DNA from: an uncultured Deefgea sp.
Lineage (GTDB): Bacteria; Pseudomonadota; Gammaproteobacteria; Burkholderiales; Chitinibacteraceae
Direction: 5' to 3'
Length of the DNA stretch: 64,000 nucleotides
Assembly: GCF_947072475.1 (NCBI RefSeq)
Contig: NZ_CAMTIA010000001.1
Span: 124,001-188,000, forward strand
The translations under genes were made by a program, and so were the position numbers. Of this stretch, positions 38,006 to 47,761 are shown piece after piece (the first letter of the stretch is position 1; every line of letters starts with the position of its first letter). The notes beneath the pieces are model-generated. The model ran no database searches, was not told where the DNA came from, and worked only from the letters and a program-made list of their open reading frames with translations.

Positions 38006-39403
38006 TTAGACGCTATGCTCGTCGATACCCAGTTCTTGGATTTTTCTAGTTAGGGTATTGCGTCCCCAGCCTAGTAATTCCGAGGCCTCTATTCGTTTAC
38101 CCCCGGTTTGGGCCAAGGCTTGCTCGATAACAGTGCGCTCAAAATCGAGCATCATACTGTCTAAAATCCGGCTTTCGCCGCGTTGCAGGCGGTGTTTAAC
38201 TTCCGCCGCTAATGACGATTGCCAGTCGCCAACCAGCTGATTGCTGATGATTTGGGTTTGCAATTCGGGAGGTAAATCATGGCTTTCAACGCATTGCCCG
38301 GGTGCCATAACGCTGATCCAATGGCAGATGTTTTCGAGCTGCCGAACATTGCCCGGAAAGTGATATTGAGTTAGCTGCTGCATGGCGGCGTCGCTTAAGC
38401 GTTTGCTTTCAACCTCGAGGTTTTTAGCCGACTGCGTGAGAAAATGCTTGGCCAGTAGCGGAATGTCTTGCTGACGTTCGCGCAGGGCGGGTAAGCGCAA
38501 GCGAATCACATTGAGGCGATGATATAAGTCTTCGCGAAATAGTTTTTCTTTGACTCGGTCTTCAAGATCTTGATGCGTGGCGGCGATGACTCGTACATTG
38601 GCTTTAATGGGCTGGTGACCGCCAACGCGATAGAAAAAACCATCCGACAGCACGCGCAATAAACGTGTTTGCAGATCAAACGGCATGTCACCAATTTCAT
38701 CCAGAAAGAGCGTGCCCCCTTCGGCTTGTTCAAAGCGGCCAATCCGTTTGGCGTCGGCTCCGGTAAATGCGCCACGCTCGTGACCGAATAATTCAGACTC
38801 TAATAAATCTTTAGGGATTGCTGCGCTATTAATGGCGACAAAGGTTTTGTTCGCGCGTGGGCTATGCCGGTGCAGCGCACGGGCAACTAGCTCTTTGCCG
38901 CTGCCAGATTCACCGGTAATCATCACCGTCGCCGCTGAATGAGACAAGCGGCCAATTGCGCGAAATACATCCTGCATCGCGGGGGCTTGGCCGAGCATTT
39001 CAGCCACCGCTGAATCGGTTTCATGACTAGGGCTGCGTACTTCACTTTCTTGCATGGCGCGGCGAATCAGTGCAATCGCTTGGTCAACGTCAAATGGTTT
39101 GGCAAGGTATTCAAATGCGCCACCTTGAAACGCCGAAACGGCGCTGTCCAAATCAGAATGCGCGGTCATGATAATGACTGGGATTTCAGGCCATTCGCGT
39201 TTGACGATCTCTAAAAAACTTAAGCCAGATTCGCCGGGCATGCGGATGTCACATATCACCGCTTGTGGGCGTTCGGTTTGCAATCGAATCAGCGCTTCGG
39301 TGGCAGAAGCAAAGGCGGTATGGGCAATTTGTTCGCGACTGAGTGCTTTTTCAAACACCCAGCGAATCGATTTATCATCGTCAATAACCCAAACTGGTTT
39401 CAT
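38006..39403 (-). CDS. ntrC: Nitrogen regulation response regulator NtrC
   Basis: NtrC (GlnG) is the activator of sigma-54 promoters under nitrogen limitation. The 465-residue product has a receiver domain with phospho-acceptor D52 in VICDIRMPG and an AAA+ domain with Walker A GESGSGKE and the sigma-54 contact loop [16 protein letters not shown]-terminal Fis-type helix-turn-helix ([20 protein letters not shown]) follows. The ATG at 39403 has GGAAG upstream and overlaps the ntrB TGA (ATGA). Likely targets include glnA in this window, which has a matching site. Confidence 0.98.
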   Translation of the reverse strand: MKPVWVIDDDKSIRWVFEKALSREQIAHTAFASATEALIRLQTERPQAVICDIRMPGESGLSFLEIVKREWPEIPVIIMTAHSDLDSAVSAFQGGAFEYLAKPFDVDQAIALIRRAMQESEVRSPSHETDSAVAEMLGQAPAMQDVFRAIGRLSHSAATVMITGESGSGKELVARALHRHSPRANKTFVAINSAAIPKDLLESELFGHERGAFTGADAKRIGRFEQAEGGTLFLDEIGDMPFDLQTRLLRVLSDGFFYRVGGHQPIKANVRVIAATHQDLEDRVKEKLFREDLYHRLNVIRLRLPALRERQQDIPLLAKHFLTQSAKNLEVESKRLSDAAMQQLTQYHFPGNVRQLENICHWISVMAPGQCVESHDLPPELQTQIISNQLVGDWQSSLAAEVKHRLQRGESRILDSMMLDFERTVIEQALAQTGGKRIEASELLGWGRNTLTRKIQELGIDEHSV

Positions 39404-40458
39404 GATGTGCTTCCTGTGTCTTGCCATGCATTAAGGGGCAAAAAAAGACTAAATGTGGTGTGACCCACTCGGCTGTCAAATTCAATCACGCCGTGGTGTT
39501 GCGCAATATATGTGTGTGCTAAATGTAAGCCAATGCCAGTTCCACCTGGGCGTCCTGACACCAGTGGATAAAACAAGGTCTCTTTTAAGTGCTCAGGAAT
39601 GCCAGGGCCGTTATCACTAATGTCGATACGCAAGGCCAATGGGTAGCGATGACGATTGAGCGTGACTTGACGGGCAATTCGGGTACGTAATATCACCTCA
39701 CCAATATTGGACATAGCTTGAATGGCATTGCGCACAATATTGAGCACCGATTGAATCAATTGCTCTTTATCGGCAATTAAAGTCGGGATGCTGGTGTCGT
39801 AATCTCTTTTTACCGCTAAGCCGTTGGGCGTTTCGGCCAAAACCAGGCTGCGTACCCGCTCTAAGACTTCATGAATATTGAGTTCTTTCAGTTGTGGTAA
39901 ACGATGTGGCGTGAGTAGGCGATCAAGCAAGCTTTGCAGGCGAGATACCTCGTCAATAATGACGTCGGTGTATTCTTTGAGTTGTGGATCGGGTAATTCA
40001 TGCGCTAATAATTGGGCTGCGCCCCGAATGCCGCCGAGGGGGTTTTTAATCTCATGCGCTAAATTACGAATTAATTCGCGATTGGCTTGTTGCTGCGCTT
40101 GCAAGCGTTCTTCATTAATAATTCGGCGCTGTTGATCAATACGGCGTATTTCTAGTAGTACCGTTGCTGCTGCTGATTCAATGGGCGTGACATCCAGCGT
40201 GACATACATTTCACCCTCAATGCCAAAAACAATGAGTTCGTGCTCAGTGATTGAGATCCGCTTTTCTAATGCAGTTTGTGCCGCAAAAACTAAAGGCGAG
40301 TTCTCGCCAAAGCAATGCGCTAATGATTGCTGCTCATTTTTTTTAACATTAAATAAACTATTTGCCGCTGGATTAGCATAACTAATATAGCCATCTTGAT
40401 TGACAGCTAAGACAGCAGCGTCGAGATAATCGAGGCCAGCAAAAATAGGATGGCTCAT
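39400..40458 (-). CDS. ntrB: Nitrogen regulation sensor kinase NtrB
   Basis: NtrB (GlnL) is the cytoplasmic histidine kinase/phosphatase that controls NtrC in response to PII. The 352-residue product has an N-terminal PAS domain (about 8-105, with GYISYANPAANSLF). It then shows an H-box with His135 in NLAHEIKNPLGG, the N-box NIVRNAIQAM and G-boxes DNGPGIPEHL and GTGIGLHLAH. No membrane helices are present, as expected. It is translationally coupled to ntrC. Confidence 0.97.
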   Translation of the reverse strand: MSHPIFAGLDYLDAAVLAVNQDGYISYANPAANSLFNVKKNEQQSLAHCFGENSPLVFAAQTALEKRISITEHELIVFGIEGEMYVTLDVTPIESAAATVLLEIRRIDQQRRIINEERLQAQQQANRELIRNLAHEIKNPLGGIRGAAQLLAHELPDPQLKEYTDVIIDEVSRLQSLLDRLLTPHRLPQLKELNIHEVLERVRSLVLAETPNGLAVKRDYDTSIPTLIADKEQLIQSVLNIVRNAIQAMSNIGEVILRTRIARQVTLNRHRYPLALRIDISDNGPGIPEHLKETLFYPLVSGRPGGTGIGLHLAHTYIAQHHGVIEFDSRVGHTTFSLFLPLNAWQDTGSTS

Positions 40459-40620
40459 AATGCGGCTCCATCGGATACAAACTCATTTGAAAAAGACAGA
40501 TTGTCGCGCTGAAAAGTCAATTTAACTAAAGCAAAATATAGGCCAGCTTTTGGCGAGCAGATTGCGCCAATCTTTCTCAGCCTTGCACAATATTGGTGCT
40601 GCGGTGCTCGATCCGTCGCT

Positions 40621-41097
40621 TTAACGCACTCGCGTTAGCTCCGCTTGCAGTGCGGTGACGTTTTTTTCATGCATCACAATGGCTTCGCGCAAGCGGCCGA
40701 TGCGATCAAGATAGAGCTTAGGATTGGCTTGCTCGGCAGCGGAGCGATTGGCATCGGCTTCTTGTAAGTTCTTTTTGGCTTTATTGAAAAGCTCGCGCTC
40801 ACTGCTGAGCTCTTCTTCTAAAATTAATTTACGATTGCTGTCACGGGTTTTTTGCGTTGCCGCATCGACTTTGGGGAAATTGACGGGCGAAGGGACCGCA
40901 ACACGCGGTGATTTAACACTCTCGTTATTGCGGCGAATGGGGTTGGCTGCGGGTTGCGATTCACTCATGATGCGCACGGCACCTTTAATCGGTGAATTAG
41001 TAAATGTCACATTGCCATTACTATCTACATATTTGTAGATATCGGCATGCGCCATATTGCAGAGAAATAGAAGGCCAATGAGTCGTTTTGAGTGCAT
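40621..41097 (-). CDS. DUF4124 domain-containing secreted protein
   Basis: The 158-residue product has a short signal (MHSKRLIGLLFLCNMAHA), then the DUF4124 motif DIYKYVDSNGNVTFTNSPI (about 19-37). A charged, coiled-coil-prone C-terminal half follows (about 85-155, SERELFNKAKKNLQEADANR). DUF4124 is a small periplasmic domain of unknown function. A DUF4124 gene next to glnA/ntrBC is frequent in betaproteobacteria, but no role in nitrogen control has been shown to my knowledge. Confidence 0.85.
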   Translation of the reverse strand: MHSKRLIGLLFLCNMAHADIYKYVDSNGNVTFTNSPIKGAVRIMSESQPAANPIRRNNESVKSPRVAVPSPVNFPKVDAATQKTRDSNRKLILEEELSSERELFNKAKKNLQEADANRSAAEQANPKLYLDRIGRLREAIVMHEKNVTALQAELTRVR

Positions 41098-41165
41098 AAC
41101 AGAAAGGTATCACAGCCTGCGCTTTGTGCCTAATCAGCAGTGTATGAATTGTATTTCAAGTGAAT

Positions 41166-41459
41166 TTAATCGGAATTTTTATCTGAATGTCCTAAGTTTT
41201 TGTCGGGTGCGATCAGATCACGAATTCTTTGTTTTAAAACTTTGGCCTCTGGAAAACCATTTTCAATGGTTCTATCCCAGACCAATACATCATCGCAATG
41301 GATTAAAAAAATACCACCGGTACCCGGTTGCAATGCCACTTCGCCTAATTCAAAAGCAAAAGTTGAGAGTAATTCTTGCGCTAGCCATGCGCTGCGCAAG
41401 AGCCAGCTGCACTGAGTGCAGTAATGGATAACGATGCGTGGTTTTTTGATTGAGTTCAT
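41166..41459 (-). CDS. SelT/SelW/SelH-family (Rdx) redox protein
   Basis: The 97-residue product starts MNSIKKPRIVIHYCTQCSWL: a beta strand followed by a CxxC motif (about 14-17), then WLAQELLSTFAFELGEVALQPGTGGIFLI. This is the thioredoxin-like selenoprotein-W fold. Both redox positions are Cys, so no selenocysteine is needed. The ATG at 41459 is preferred over an in-frame TTG three codons upstream; Shine-Dalgarno support is weak. Function in bacteria is unclear. Confidence 0.85.
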   Translation of the reverse strand: MNSIKKPRIVIHYCTQCSWLLRSAWLAQELLSTFAFELGEVALQPGTGGIFLIHCDDVLVWDRTIENGFPEAKVLKQRIRDLIAPDKNLGHSDKNSD

Positions 41460-41520
41460 GATGATCAAATTAAAGTGAAGGCGCTATTTTGCCTAACATT
41501 GTGGGCTAAAGACAATCGAT

Positions 41521-43005
41521 TTAATGTATTTTTAGGTGCGTGGATTCAGGGGTATCTGTTTGTATGCAATTGCGACCATTGGCTTTGGCTAAATACATGG
41601 CATTGTCGGCACGCGACAATAAATCATCTAAGGTTTGATCGTGCTTGAGTAAACTGGCGATGCCGATGCTCACTGTGGTGTCCATGTGCTGGTTTTGGGG
41701 GGGTAAAAATGAGTAATCGGCAATTGCGCGTCTGATTTTATCGGCTACAATTTTCGCTTGTTCTCGCGTTGTTTCTGGCAATAAAACCACAAACTCTTCC
41801 CCGCCCCAGCGGGCGACTAAATCCGTTTCCCGGGTATTGGCTAAGCACAATTGGGCTATTTTTTTTAAAATCTGATCGCCAAATAAATGTCCGTATTGAT
41901 CGTTAATCATTTTAAAGTGATCGACATCAATCATCATCAAGCTCATATTTTTTTGGTAGCGCAAAGCATTTAAAAAAACCGCTTGGGCTTTTGATTGCCA
42001 TTCACGACGATTATTTAACTGGGTTAGTTCATCGGTGGTAGCTAAAATACTAAGTTCGAGATTGAGTTTTGCCAATGTGTCGGTTCGTGATTTGACCTCT
42101 TGCTCCAAATAAGCTTGATTGTGCATAATTTGTGTTTGTGTTTGCGCTAAATATTGCAAAGCCAATGTAATAGAAAAAACAAAAATTTGGATTTGTAATA
42201 ATGAAATAATCATGTTTTGTGGATTCACAAAACCATAGCCTTGGGCTGTTAAGCCAATACACATGAGTGTAATGAGTAAGAGTGAAAAATTGGTCGCTGC
42301 AATTTTAAACCGGACAGCAATGTAGAGCATCAAAGGGAGCAATAAAACCAAGGTGCGATCTAAAATAAAATAATTAATGATAATTGGAATCGGGATCATG
42401 ATCAAAAAATAAATAGGTTTTAAAAACTCTTTAATTAATGTTCTTGACTTCAGGTAGGGGTATAGTGGAGTAAATAAAATAAGTCCCGACGAATCTGCCA
42501 GCATTAAAATCATGCCGCGAATTAATATAGAATCTAAATTTATCGGAATTAAGCCTACAGAAATTTGCAATGCGGTAAATAACGGCATGGTGACTGCGAC
42601 GGGAATAAAGCAGACACGCAGCCAAATTTTGGGTAATACCATGGGTTGTTGCCACATGGCGTTGCCGTATTGGCTGGTTAAGGCCTGATAAGCGCGTGCA
42701 GCTAAATACGATTGCAAGGTGTCAATCGCGGCAAAAATACCTCCGCTGATTAAAATGCTGCCGATTTGATGTTGCCAGTGGCCATGAAATAAATAAGGGG
42801 TATTGATGGCGAGGCTGCCAAAGTAAACGATGACAAGGCCAGTGCGGCCTAGTTGCAAAACGGTAAATAAACCAATGCCTGCGGCTAGCCAAATTAAGCC
42901 CATATTGCCGGGATTGATTGTCCCGAGTTGAATGGATAACACCCCAGCAAATAAGTAGCTGACTAAAAATAGGGTAGCGGTGATGATTTTTGTATGAGCG
43001 CTCAT
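41521..43005 (-). CDS. MASE1-type membrane sensor diguanylate cyclase
   Basis: The 494-residue protein has about eight N-terminal membrane helices forming a MASE1-like sensor (about 5-290), a short coiled-coil (about 295-325) and a GGDEF domain (about 330-485). The active-site motif is GGEEF (about 398-402). An RETD sequence five residues before it is a classic RxxD inhibitory site, so the enzyme should make c-di-GMP and be subject to product inhibition. There is no EAL domain. The signal is unknown. A run of seven C (minus strand) is at 41697-41703. Confidence 0.9.
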   Translation of the reverse strand: MSAHTKIITATLFLVSYLFAGVLSIQLGTINPGNMGLIWLAAGIGLFTVLQLGRTGLVIVYFGSLAINTPYLFHGHWQHQIGSILISGGIFAAIDTLQSYLAARAYQALTSQYGNAMWQQPMVLPKIWLRVCFIPVAVTMPLFTALQISVGLIPINLDSILIRGMILMLADSSGLILFTPLYPYLKSRTLIKEFLKPIYFLIMIPIPIIINYFILDRTLVLLLPLMLYIAVRFKIAATNFSLLLITLMCIGLTAQGYGFVNPQNMIISLLQIQIFVFSITLALQYLAQTQTQIMHNQAYLEQEVKSRTDTLAKLNLELSILATTDELTQLNNRREWQSKAQAVFLNALRYQKNMSLMMIDVDHFKMINDQYGHLFGDQILKKIAQLCLANTRETDLVARWGGEEFVVLLPETTREQAKIVADKIRRAIADYSFLPPQNQHMDTTVSIGIASLLKHDQTLDDLLSRADNAMYLAKANGRNCIQTDTPESTHLKIH

Positions 43006-43130
43006 TTTTATAAATGTAGTATGTTTTGCATAAGCATAGTTGTCAGTTTACGTCGGTGTGCATTAAAGTTGTGAATATGGTAAGTAATGTAATTTTGTTT
43101 TGATGATGTGTGGCCAAGCAAAGGCGATAA

Positions 43131-43164
43131 AAAATGCCGCTCACTTACTCTTAAGTGAGCGGCA
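43131..43164 (-). terminator. Terminator after the amino-acid binding protein gene
   Basis: The 13-bp arms tgccgctcactta (43135-43147) and taagtgagcggca (43152-43164) enclose a 4-base loop. On the minus strand they are followed by TTTT. The stem lies about 60 bases after the stop at 43226. Confidence 0.85.
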
Positions 43165-43225
43165 CTAAGCCACTGAGGACCGGTTTTTCTTAGCCGAATT
43201 AAATTAAGGAGGCGATTGGTGCGAG

Positions 43226-44035
43226 CTAATTTCGGCTTGGGCTAATTTTAAATATTCGCCCCATCGCTTGGCTACTTTGCGGGCCAAACCAGTGATTAAA
43301 GATCGCCAGAGCTTCACCTGAGGTCTCCATATCGACGAGCGCATTATTCACAGCAGTTTGTAGCGTTTTTTCGCCTTTGGGCATCGCGACACCAAAGGTT
43401 TTCGTATCCAACGCAAAATCACTCACCTCAAATTGATTACGCTGTGCTGCAGGAATTTGCGCCAATGTGGCGGTCATCACTGGCCCGTCACCCAACATTC
43501 CGTCGACAACCCCCGCCAATACCGCCTTTAACATTTCTGGTTTATCTTCAAATTCAGCGAGTTTAGTCTCTGGGAAGGACTTGCGCATTAATTTGACCGA
43601 GCTGGATGCCGAAGTCAGCGCAATTTGGCTGCCTGCTAAATCTCTTTCAGATTTAAAGCGCCCTTTTTTGGCCAGAATGCGCGTATCAGTTACAAAATAA
43701 CCGGTACTAAAAGCGACTTCTTTCTCGCGCTCTGCGCTGCGTGCTAAATCAGCGATGACAATGTCCGCTTTACCTTCCTTAATCCAAGGAATGCGATCGT
43801 CCGACTCTAAGGTTTTAAACACAGGCTTCACCTTCAAGCGCTTGGCAATTCCCAAAGCAAAGTCAATGTCATACCCTTTGAGTGCGCGGGTTTTAACATC
43901 GAGTTGTGAGAATGGCGGCGAAGAGTCTTTTACACCAATGACAATTTGGCCACTTTTTTGAATGGTTTCTAGTGATGCGGCTTGAGCCAATTGAAAGACA
44001 AGAACGGCTGCTAAAGCCGTGCCAATTTTGAACAT
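43226..44035 (-). CDS. Amino-acid ABC transporter substrate-binding protein (orphan)
   Basis: The 269-residue product has a cleavable signal (MFKIGTALAAVLVFQLAQAA) and a family 3 solute-binding fold: VIGVKDSSPPFSQLD, LKGYDIDFALGIAKRL, DLAGSQIALTSASSS and a C-terminal FNHWFGP. This resembles glutamate/aspartate or polar amino-acid binding proteins. The start at 44035 has AAGGAA upstream; a longer frame to 44089 lacks a signal peptide. No permease or ATPase gene is adjacent, so it either serves a transporter encoded elsewhere or has a sensory role. Confidence 0.88.
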   Translation of the reverse strand: MFKIGTALAAVLVFQLAQAASLETIQKSGQIVIGVKDSSPPFSQLDVKTRALKGYDIDFALGIAKRLKVKPVFKTLESDDRIPWIKEGKADIVIADLARSAEREKEVAFSTGYFVTDTRILAKKGRFKSERDLAGSQIALTSASSSVKLMRKSFPETKLAEFEDKPEMLKAVLAGVVDGMLGDGPVMTATLAQIPAAQRNQFEVSDFALDTKTFGVAMPKGEKTLQTAVNNALVDMETSGEALAIFNHWFGPQSSQAMGRIFKISPSRN

Positions 44036-44122
44036 AGTAATTCCTTGGTTTAAATAAATAATGCGTGGTTCTGCTACATCACATATCAAGCTGGTTTTTA
44101 AGATTAATTATTGCTCTGCCGA

Positions 44123-44622
44123 TCACTTCAATGCGTCCACTCTCGGCTGCCTGACAAGGCTATACGCTGCGGTTAAAATATCGGTGAATAGCGTAAGTGT
44201 CAGTGGTACGTCTGATGGTGGCAGTGGCGCGAGATCTTATTTTGCTAGGAGCCCAAAGCCTTTAACACGACACACTTGCAAAACGCTCGGAATGCGCATC
44301 TAGAAAATCTGCCGCCGCACGCTGATCAGCAAACGGTTGTGGCACGAATCAATGCGCTTCGTGCAATAGGCCGACCCAATTTGCGTCGTCGGTAAACGCC
44401 ATTTTCTTACCAAACAAAACCATCTATTCACCCGCAAAATTTAATCTCCGCGCATGTCGTTTTGGCTCTTGGTTGCGGATTGGCGCCTGCGTATACAGAT
44501 CAATGCCATTAAATTGAAGCACCATAATTTAGGTCTTTAATTTGTATCACGAGCGCGACCTAGATCCGGTCGCCCAGCATCTTGCCTTGCTGCTGCTTAC
44601 TTGGCGAATTTAATTCAGGCAT
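44123..44622 (-). pseudogene. Decayed protein-coding gene, identity unknown
   Basis: Read on the minus strand, this stretch gives successive segments of coding-like sequence in three frames. From ATG 44622 it reads MPELNSPSKQQQGKMLGDRI, then TAG. A second frame has FNGIDLYTQAPIRNQEPKRH, ending in TAG before 44423, then MVLFGKKMAFTDDANWVGLL to a TGA at 44351-44349, followed by FVPQPFADQRAAADFLDAHS. A third frame has DLAPLPPSDVPLTLTLFTDI to a TGA at 44125. The pieces join into one protein of about 160 residues if two frameshifts and several nonsense changes are undone. I do not recognise the family. Confidence 0.45.
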
Positions 44623-44950
44623 CTAACTATTTTTCTTCATCAAAGCAACAATGAAGAGGCTATTGCTTAACGAGGCATAGGAATTTGCAGAGGTATTGCT
44701 CGCTAAGCTTTACAAAAAAAGAGCCCAAGTAACATACATCAATACCGTAGGTGCGGCGTAATCCATCCATTTAGATGGAAAACTTAAATCCAATCACCAT
44801 GTTGAATTGAAGAAAAATTAGTAAGATTTTGCAGAAAGCAAGGGAAATAATACACACAAAGATGTAAAAAAAATGTAACATTTGCGTCATTGTTTTGAGC
44901 GATAAAACAAGCCAATTTTATATTTTTACGTCTAATAGAGTAAGGACATC
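44623..44950. other. AT-rich intergenic stretch
   Basis: This region runs from the decayed gene to the start of the secreted-protein gene. A 37-codon minus-strand frame (44770-44660, starting MDGLRRTYGIDVCYLGSFFV) is open but has no clear support and may be another fragment. The last 130 bases are AT-rich and should hold the promoter of the gene at 44951. I name no promoter with confidence. Confidence 0.4.
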
Positions 44951-45925
44951 ATGCTTAAACATCTTCTCGCCGCAACTCTTGCAGCTACTTTTGCCCTGCA
45001 CGCCCATGCAGAAAGCTACACACTGGAGTTGGGTCAAACTCACATCAACCGTGACCTGCCATCGGCTTCTGGCCTGAATTATCGCAACGGTTTTTTCTAT
45101 GCGGTGGGTGATGATGCTCAATGGCTGTTTGAGCTCGATAAGAATTTCTATATCACTGATAAACAGTTGATTAAGGAATACCCAATTGACCCAGTTACGG
45201 GCCGGATCAATAAAAAAGTAAAACCTGACTTTGAAGCCTTAGCGCAATTTCGCCAAGGCAAACAAACTTGGAGCTTAACGCTAGGCTCGGGCAGTAAATC
45301 AAATCGCGAAGTAGGCTTTTTGCTCTCTAGCGATCGCATTAGCAAACATGAGCGTAGTCTGACTAGCTTATACACGCAGCTGAAAACTGCAGCGGGTATT
45401 GCTGAACTCAATATTGAAGGCGTGGCACTGGGCAACGGCAAAGCGTACATCTTCAACCGTGGCAATGGCGGCGGCAATCTGATTTTTGCTGTGAAGCAGC
45501 ATGAGTTGATTGAATATATGTTCAATAAACTAGAAACCTTCAGCAAAGTAGAAACTTTCAAAGTGACTTTGCCAGTAGTGGCGAACTTTGAAGCGGGTCT
45601 GTCAGGCGGCGATGTCTGGGCGAAAAATAACAGTTTGGTTTACACCGCCTCAGTGGAAGCCACTGGCGACTCATACAACGACGGCCAAATTTTGGGTAGC
45701 TTCATTGGTGTCATTCCATTGGAAAAACTGAAAGACGGTGCGGTACTTAATTTGACGCCAACGTCAGTACCCTTGCTCGACCAAGGCGGTCGCGTCGTGA
45801 TTACCAAGGCAGAATCTTTAGCGATTATTAGTAGCGAAGAAGACGAAATCAAAGGCGCAATCGCCAGTGATAACGATGATGGTACCAGTGAGTTTTTCTA
45901 TTTCAAGCTAGAAAAGAATGATTAA
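44951..45925 (+). CDS. Secreted protein of unknown function (DUF6929-like)
   Basis: The 324-residue product has a clear signal peptide (MLKHLLAATLAATFALHAHA). Its body is rich in short beta strands with motifs such as SASGLNYRNGFFYAVGDDAQ, LNIEGVALGNGKAYIFNRGN and ITKAESLAII. The pattern is that of beta-propeller, phytase-like or SdiA-regulated secreted proteins; I recall DUF6929 for similar sequences but cannot check. It is probably periplasmic. AAGGA precedes the ATG and a terminator follows. It stands alone. Confidence 0.7.
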   Translation: MLKHLLAATLAATFALHAHAESYTLELGQTHINRDLPSASGLNYRNGFFYAVGDDAQWLFELDKNFYITDKQLIKEYPIDPVTGRINKKVKPDFEALAQFRQGKQTWSLTLGSGSKSNREVGFLLSSDRISKHERSLTSLYTQLKTAAGIAELNIEGVALGNGKAYIFNRGNGGGNLIFAVKQHELIEYMFNKLETFSKVETFKVTLPVVANFEAGLSGGDVWAKNNSLVYTASVEATGDSYNDGQILGSFIGVIPLEKLKDGAVLNLTPTSVPLLDQGGRVVITKAESLAIISSEEDEIKGAIASDNDDGTSEFFYFKLEKND

Positions 45926-45957
45926 TTGAGGTTAATCCTCAATCGCCACAAATACCG

Positions 45958-45989
45958 AATGCCGTTCACTTCAGTGAGCGGCATTTTTT
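45958..45989 (+). terminator. Terminator after the secreted-protein gene
   Basis: The arms aatgccgttcact (45958-45970) and agtgagcggcatt (45973-45985) pair with one G-U and are followed by a T-run. The stem sequence resembles the terminator at 43135-43164. Confidence 0.88.
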
Positions 45990-46096
45990 ATGCAGTCTTG
46001 CGCGTAAAACATCTTTCTTTGGCTGGGGTGGCTAGCGCGGCAGCGATCGCTGCCGGTGGAGCGGCTCAACCCTTACCTTATTCCGATCGTTAGCCA

Positions 46097-46130
46097 TAAA
46101 AAAACCCGCATCAGCTGGGCTGTGCGGGTT
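46097..46130 (-). terminator. Terminator of glnA
   Basis: On the minus strand the stem aacccgca/tgcgggtt (46103-46110 and 46123-46130) is followed by a long T-run. It lies 40 bases after the glnA stop. Confidence 0.9.
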
Positions 46131-46170
46131 GCTTACTTATTTTTTAGCCTGCATGCAGCAAGCTAAAAAA

Positions 46171-47580
46171 TTAGAGAGAGTAGTACATGTCAAATTCAAC
46201 TGGATGCACATTCATGCGTGAGCGATTAACATCGTTCATTTTGAGTTCGATGTATGAATCAATCCACTCGTTAGTGAATACGCCGCCACGAGTCAAGAAT
46301 TCACGATCAGCATCTAAACACGCCAAAGCTTCGTCCAGTGATGAGCAAACTGTAGGAATCAATTTGTCTTCTTCTGGTGGCAAGTCATACAGATTTTTGT
46401 CTGCTGGATCACCAGGGTGAATCTTGTTTTGGATCCCATCCAAGCCCGCCATCATCAATGCAGCAAAGCATAGGTATGGATTAGCCAATGGATCTGGGAA
46501 GCGCGCTTCGATACGACGGCCTTTTTCAGACGCAACGTGCGGAATACGGATCGATGCAGAACGGTTTTTAGCCGAGTAAGCCAATTTAACCGGTGCTTCG
46601 TAATGCGGTACCAAACGCTTGTACGAGTTGGTACCTGGGTTGGTGATCGCGTTCAATGCTTTAGCATGCTTGATGATACCGCCGATGTAGAACAGCGCCA
46701 TTTCAGACAAACCAGCGTATTCATTACCCGCAAACAAGTTTTTGCCGTCTTTCCAGATTGACTGGTGAACGTGCATGCCCGAACCGTTGTCGCCAACGAT
46801 TGGTTTTGGCATAAACGTGGCGGTTTTACCGTATTGGTTGGCTACGTTGTGCACCACGTATTTCAGGATTTGAGTCCAGTCAGCGCGCTGGGTCAAAGTC
46901 GAGAATTTAGTACCGATCTCGTTTTGACCTGCGTTTGAAACTTCGTGGTGGAACACTTCAACGGGCACGCCCATTTCTTCCAAGATCAACACCATCGAGG
47001 CGCGGATGTCTTGATGGCTGTCCACTGGTGGTACTGGGAAATAGCCGCCTTTAACGCGTGGACGGTGACCTAAGTTGCCGCCTTGTACTTCATCAGCAGT
47101 GGCCCAAGCGCCTTCGTCTGAACCGATCTTTACGAACGAGCCTGACATATCCGTATTCCAACGGATGCTGTCAAAAATAAAGAATTCTGGCTCTGGACCA
47201 AAGTAAGCAGTGTCACCGATGCCGGTGGTTTTTAGATACGCTTCAGCGCGGCGGGCTAATGAGCGTGGATCACGATCATAACCTTTGCCAGTTGCTGGCT
47301 CGATCACATCGCAAGTCATGATCAGCGTTGGCTCATCAAAAAATGGATCGATGTTGGCTGTTGCAGAGTCTGGTAACAACAGCATGTCGGAAGCTTGAAT
47401 GCCTTTCCAGCCGGCGATCGATGAACCATCGAAGGCGTGACCCGCTTCGAACCATTCTTCATCAACGACGTGAGAAGGAACAGTTACGTGGTGCTCTTTA
47501 CCGATGGTATCGGTGAAGCGCAAGTCAACGAAACGAATGTCGTTTTCTTTAATAAGCTTGAGAACGTCGGCTACCGCCAT
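46171..47580 (-). CDS. glnA: Glutamine synthetase, type I
   Basis: GlnA makes glutamine from glutamate, ammonia and ATP. The 469-residue length is that of the dodecameric GSI-beta class. Visible motifs are FDGSSIAGW, the latch-loop [37 protein letters not shown] (ATP site) and the adenylylation site Tyr398 in [10 protein letters not shown], so GlnE control is expected. The start [14 protein letters not shown] has AGGAG 8 bases upstream; the frame runs 17 codons further but without support. The upstream region holds a sigma-54 promoter and an NtrC site. ntrBC lie about 6 kb away on the same strand. Confidence 0.99.
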   Translation of the reverse strand: MAVADVLKLIKENDIRFVDLRFTDTIGKEHHVTVPSHVVDEEWFEAGHAFDGSSIAGWKGIQASDMLLLPDSATANIDPFFDEPTLIMTCDVIEPATGKGYDRDPRSLARRAEAYLKTTGIGDTAYFGPEPEFFIFDSIRWNTDMSGSFVKIGSDEGAWATADEVQGGNLGHRPRVKGGYFPVPPVDSHQDIRASMVLILEEMGVPVEVFHHEVSNAGQNEIGTKFSTLTQRADWTQILKYVVHNVANQYGKTATFMPKPIVGDNGSGMHVHQSIWKDGKNLFAGNEYAGLSEMALFYIGGIIKHAKALNAITNPGTNSYKRLVPHYEAPVKLAYSAKNRSASIRIPHVASEKGRRIEARFPDPLANPYLCFAALMMAGLDGIQNKIHPGDPADKNLYDLPPEEDKLIPTVCSSLDEALACLDADREFLTRGGVFTNEWIDSYIELKMNDVNRSRMNVHPVEFDMYYSL

Positions 47581-47654
47581 GTTGTCGCTCCTGTAGGACG
47601 AGTATGAACAAAAAGTGGGATAAAACGGCAATAAATGCTGTTGCAGTGATTACA

Positions 47655-47670
47655 AGCACAAAGTGTGCCA
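47655..47670 (-). promoter_or_regulatory. Predicted sigma-54 promoter of glnA
   Basis: On the minus strand the sequence is TGGCACACTTTGTGCT. The GG and GC elements have the required 10-base spacing, with one mismatch to the TTGCW part of the consensus. Transcription would start near 47644, giving a 5' leader of about 64 bases before the glnA ATG. A second candidate, TGGCACAATAGATTGCA (47685-47701), has better elements but one base too many between them. Confidence 0.75.
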
Positions 47671-47761
47671 AGCAAAATCTTACATGCAATCTATTGTGCC
47701 ACATCTTTTTGCTGTCGAGGACTTACTTTTGAGTATTTTTTTAGTGCGTATATTGGTTTGC

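Noticed and set aside
44061-44303. 80-codon plus-strand frame in the SBP upstream gap
   Set aside because: It is antisense to the decayed gene, whose minus-strand frames read far more like protein.
47685-47701. Second -24/-12-like sequence upstream of glnA
   Set aside because: The elements are good, but the GG-GC spacing is 11 instead of 10 bases, which normally abolishes sigma-54 use.
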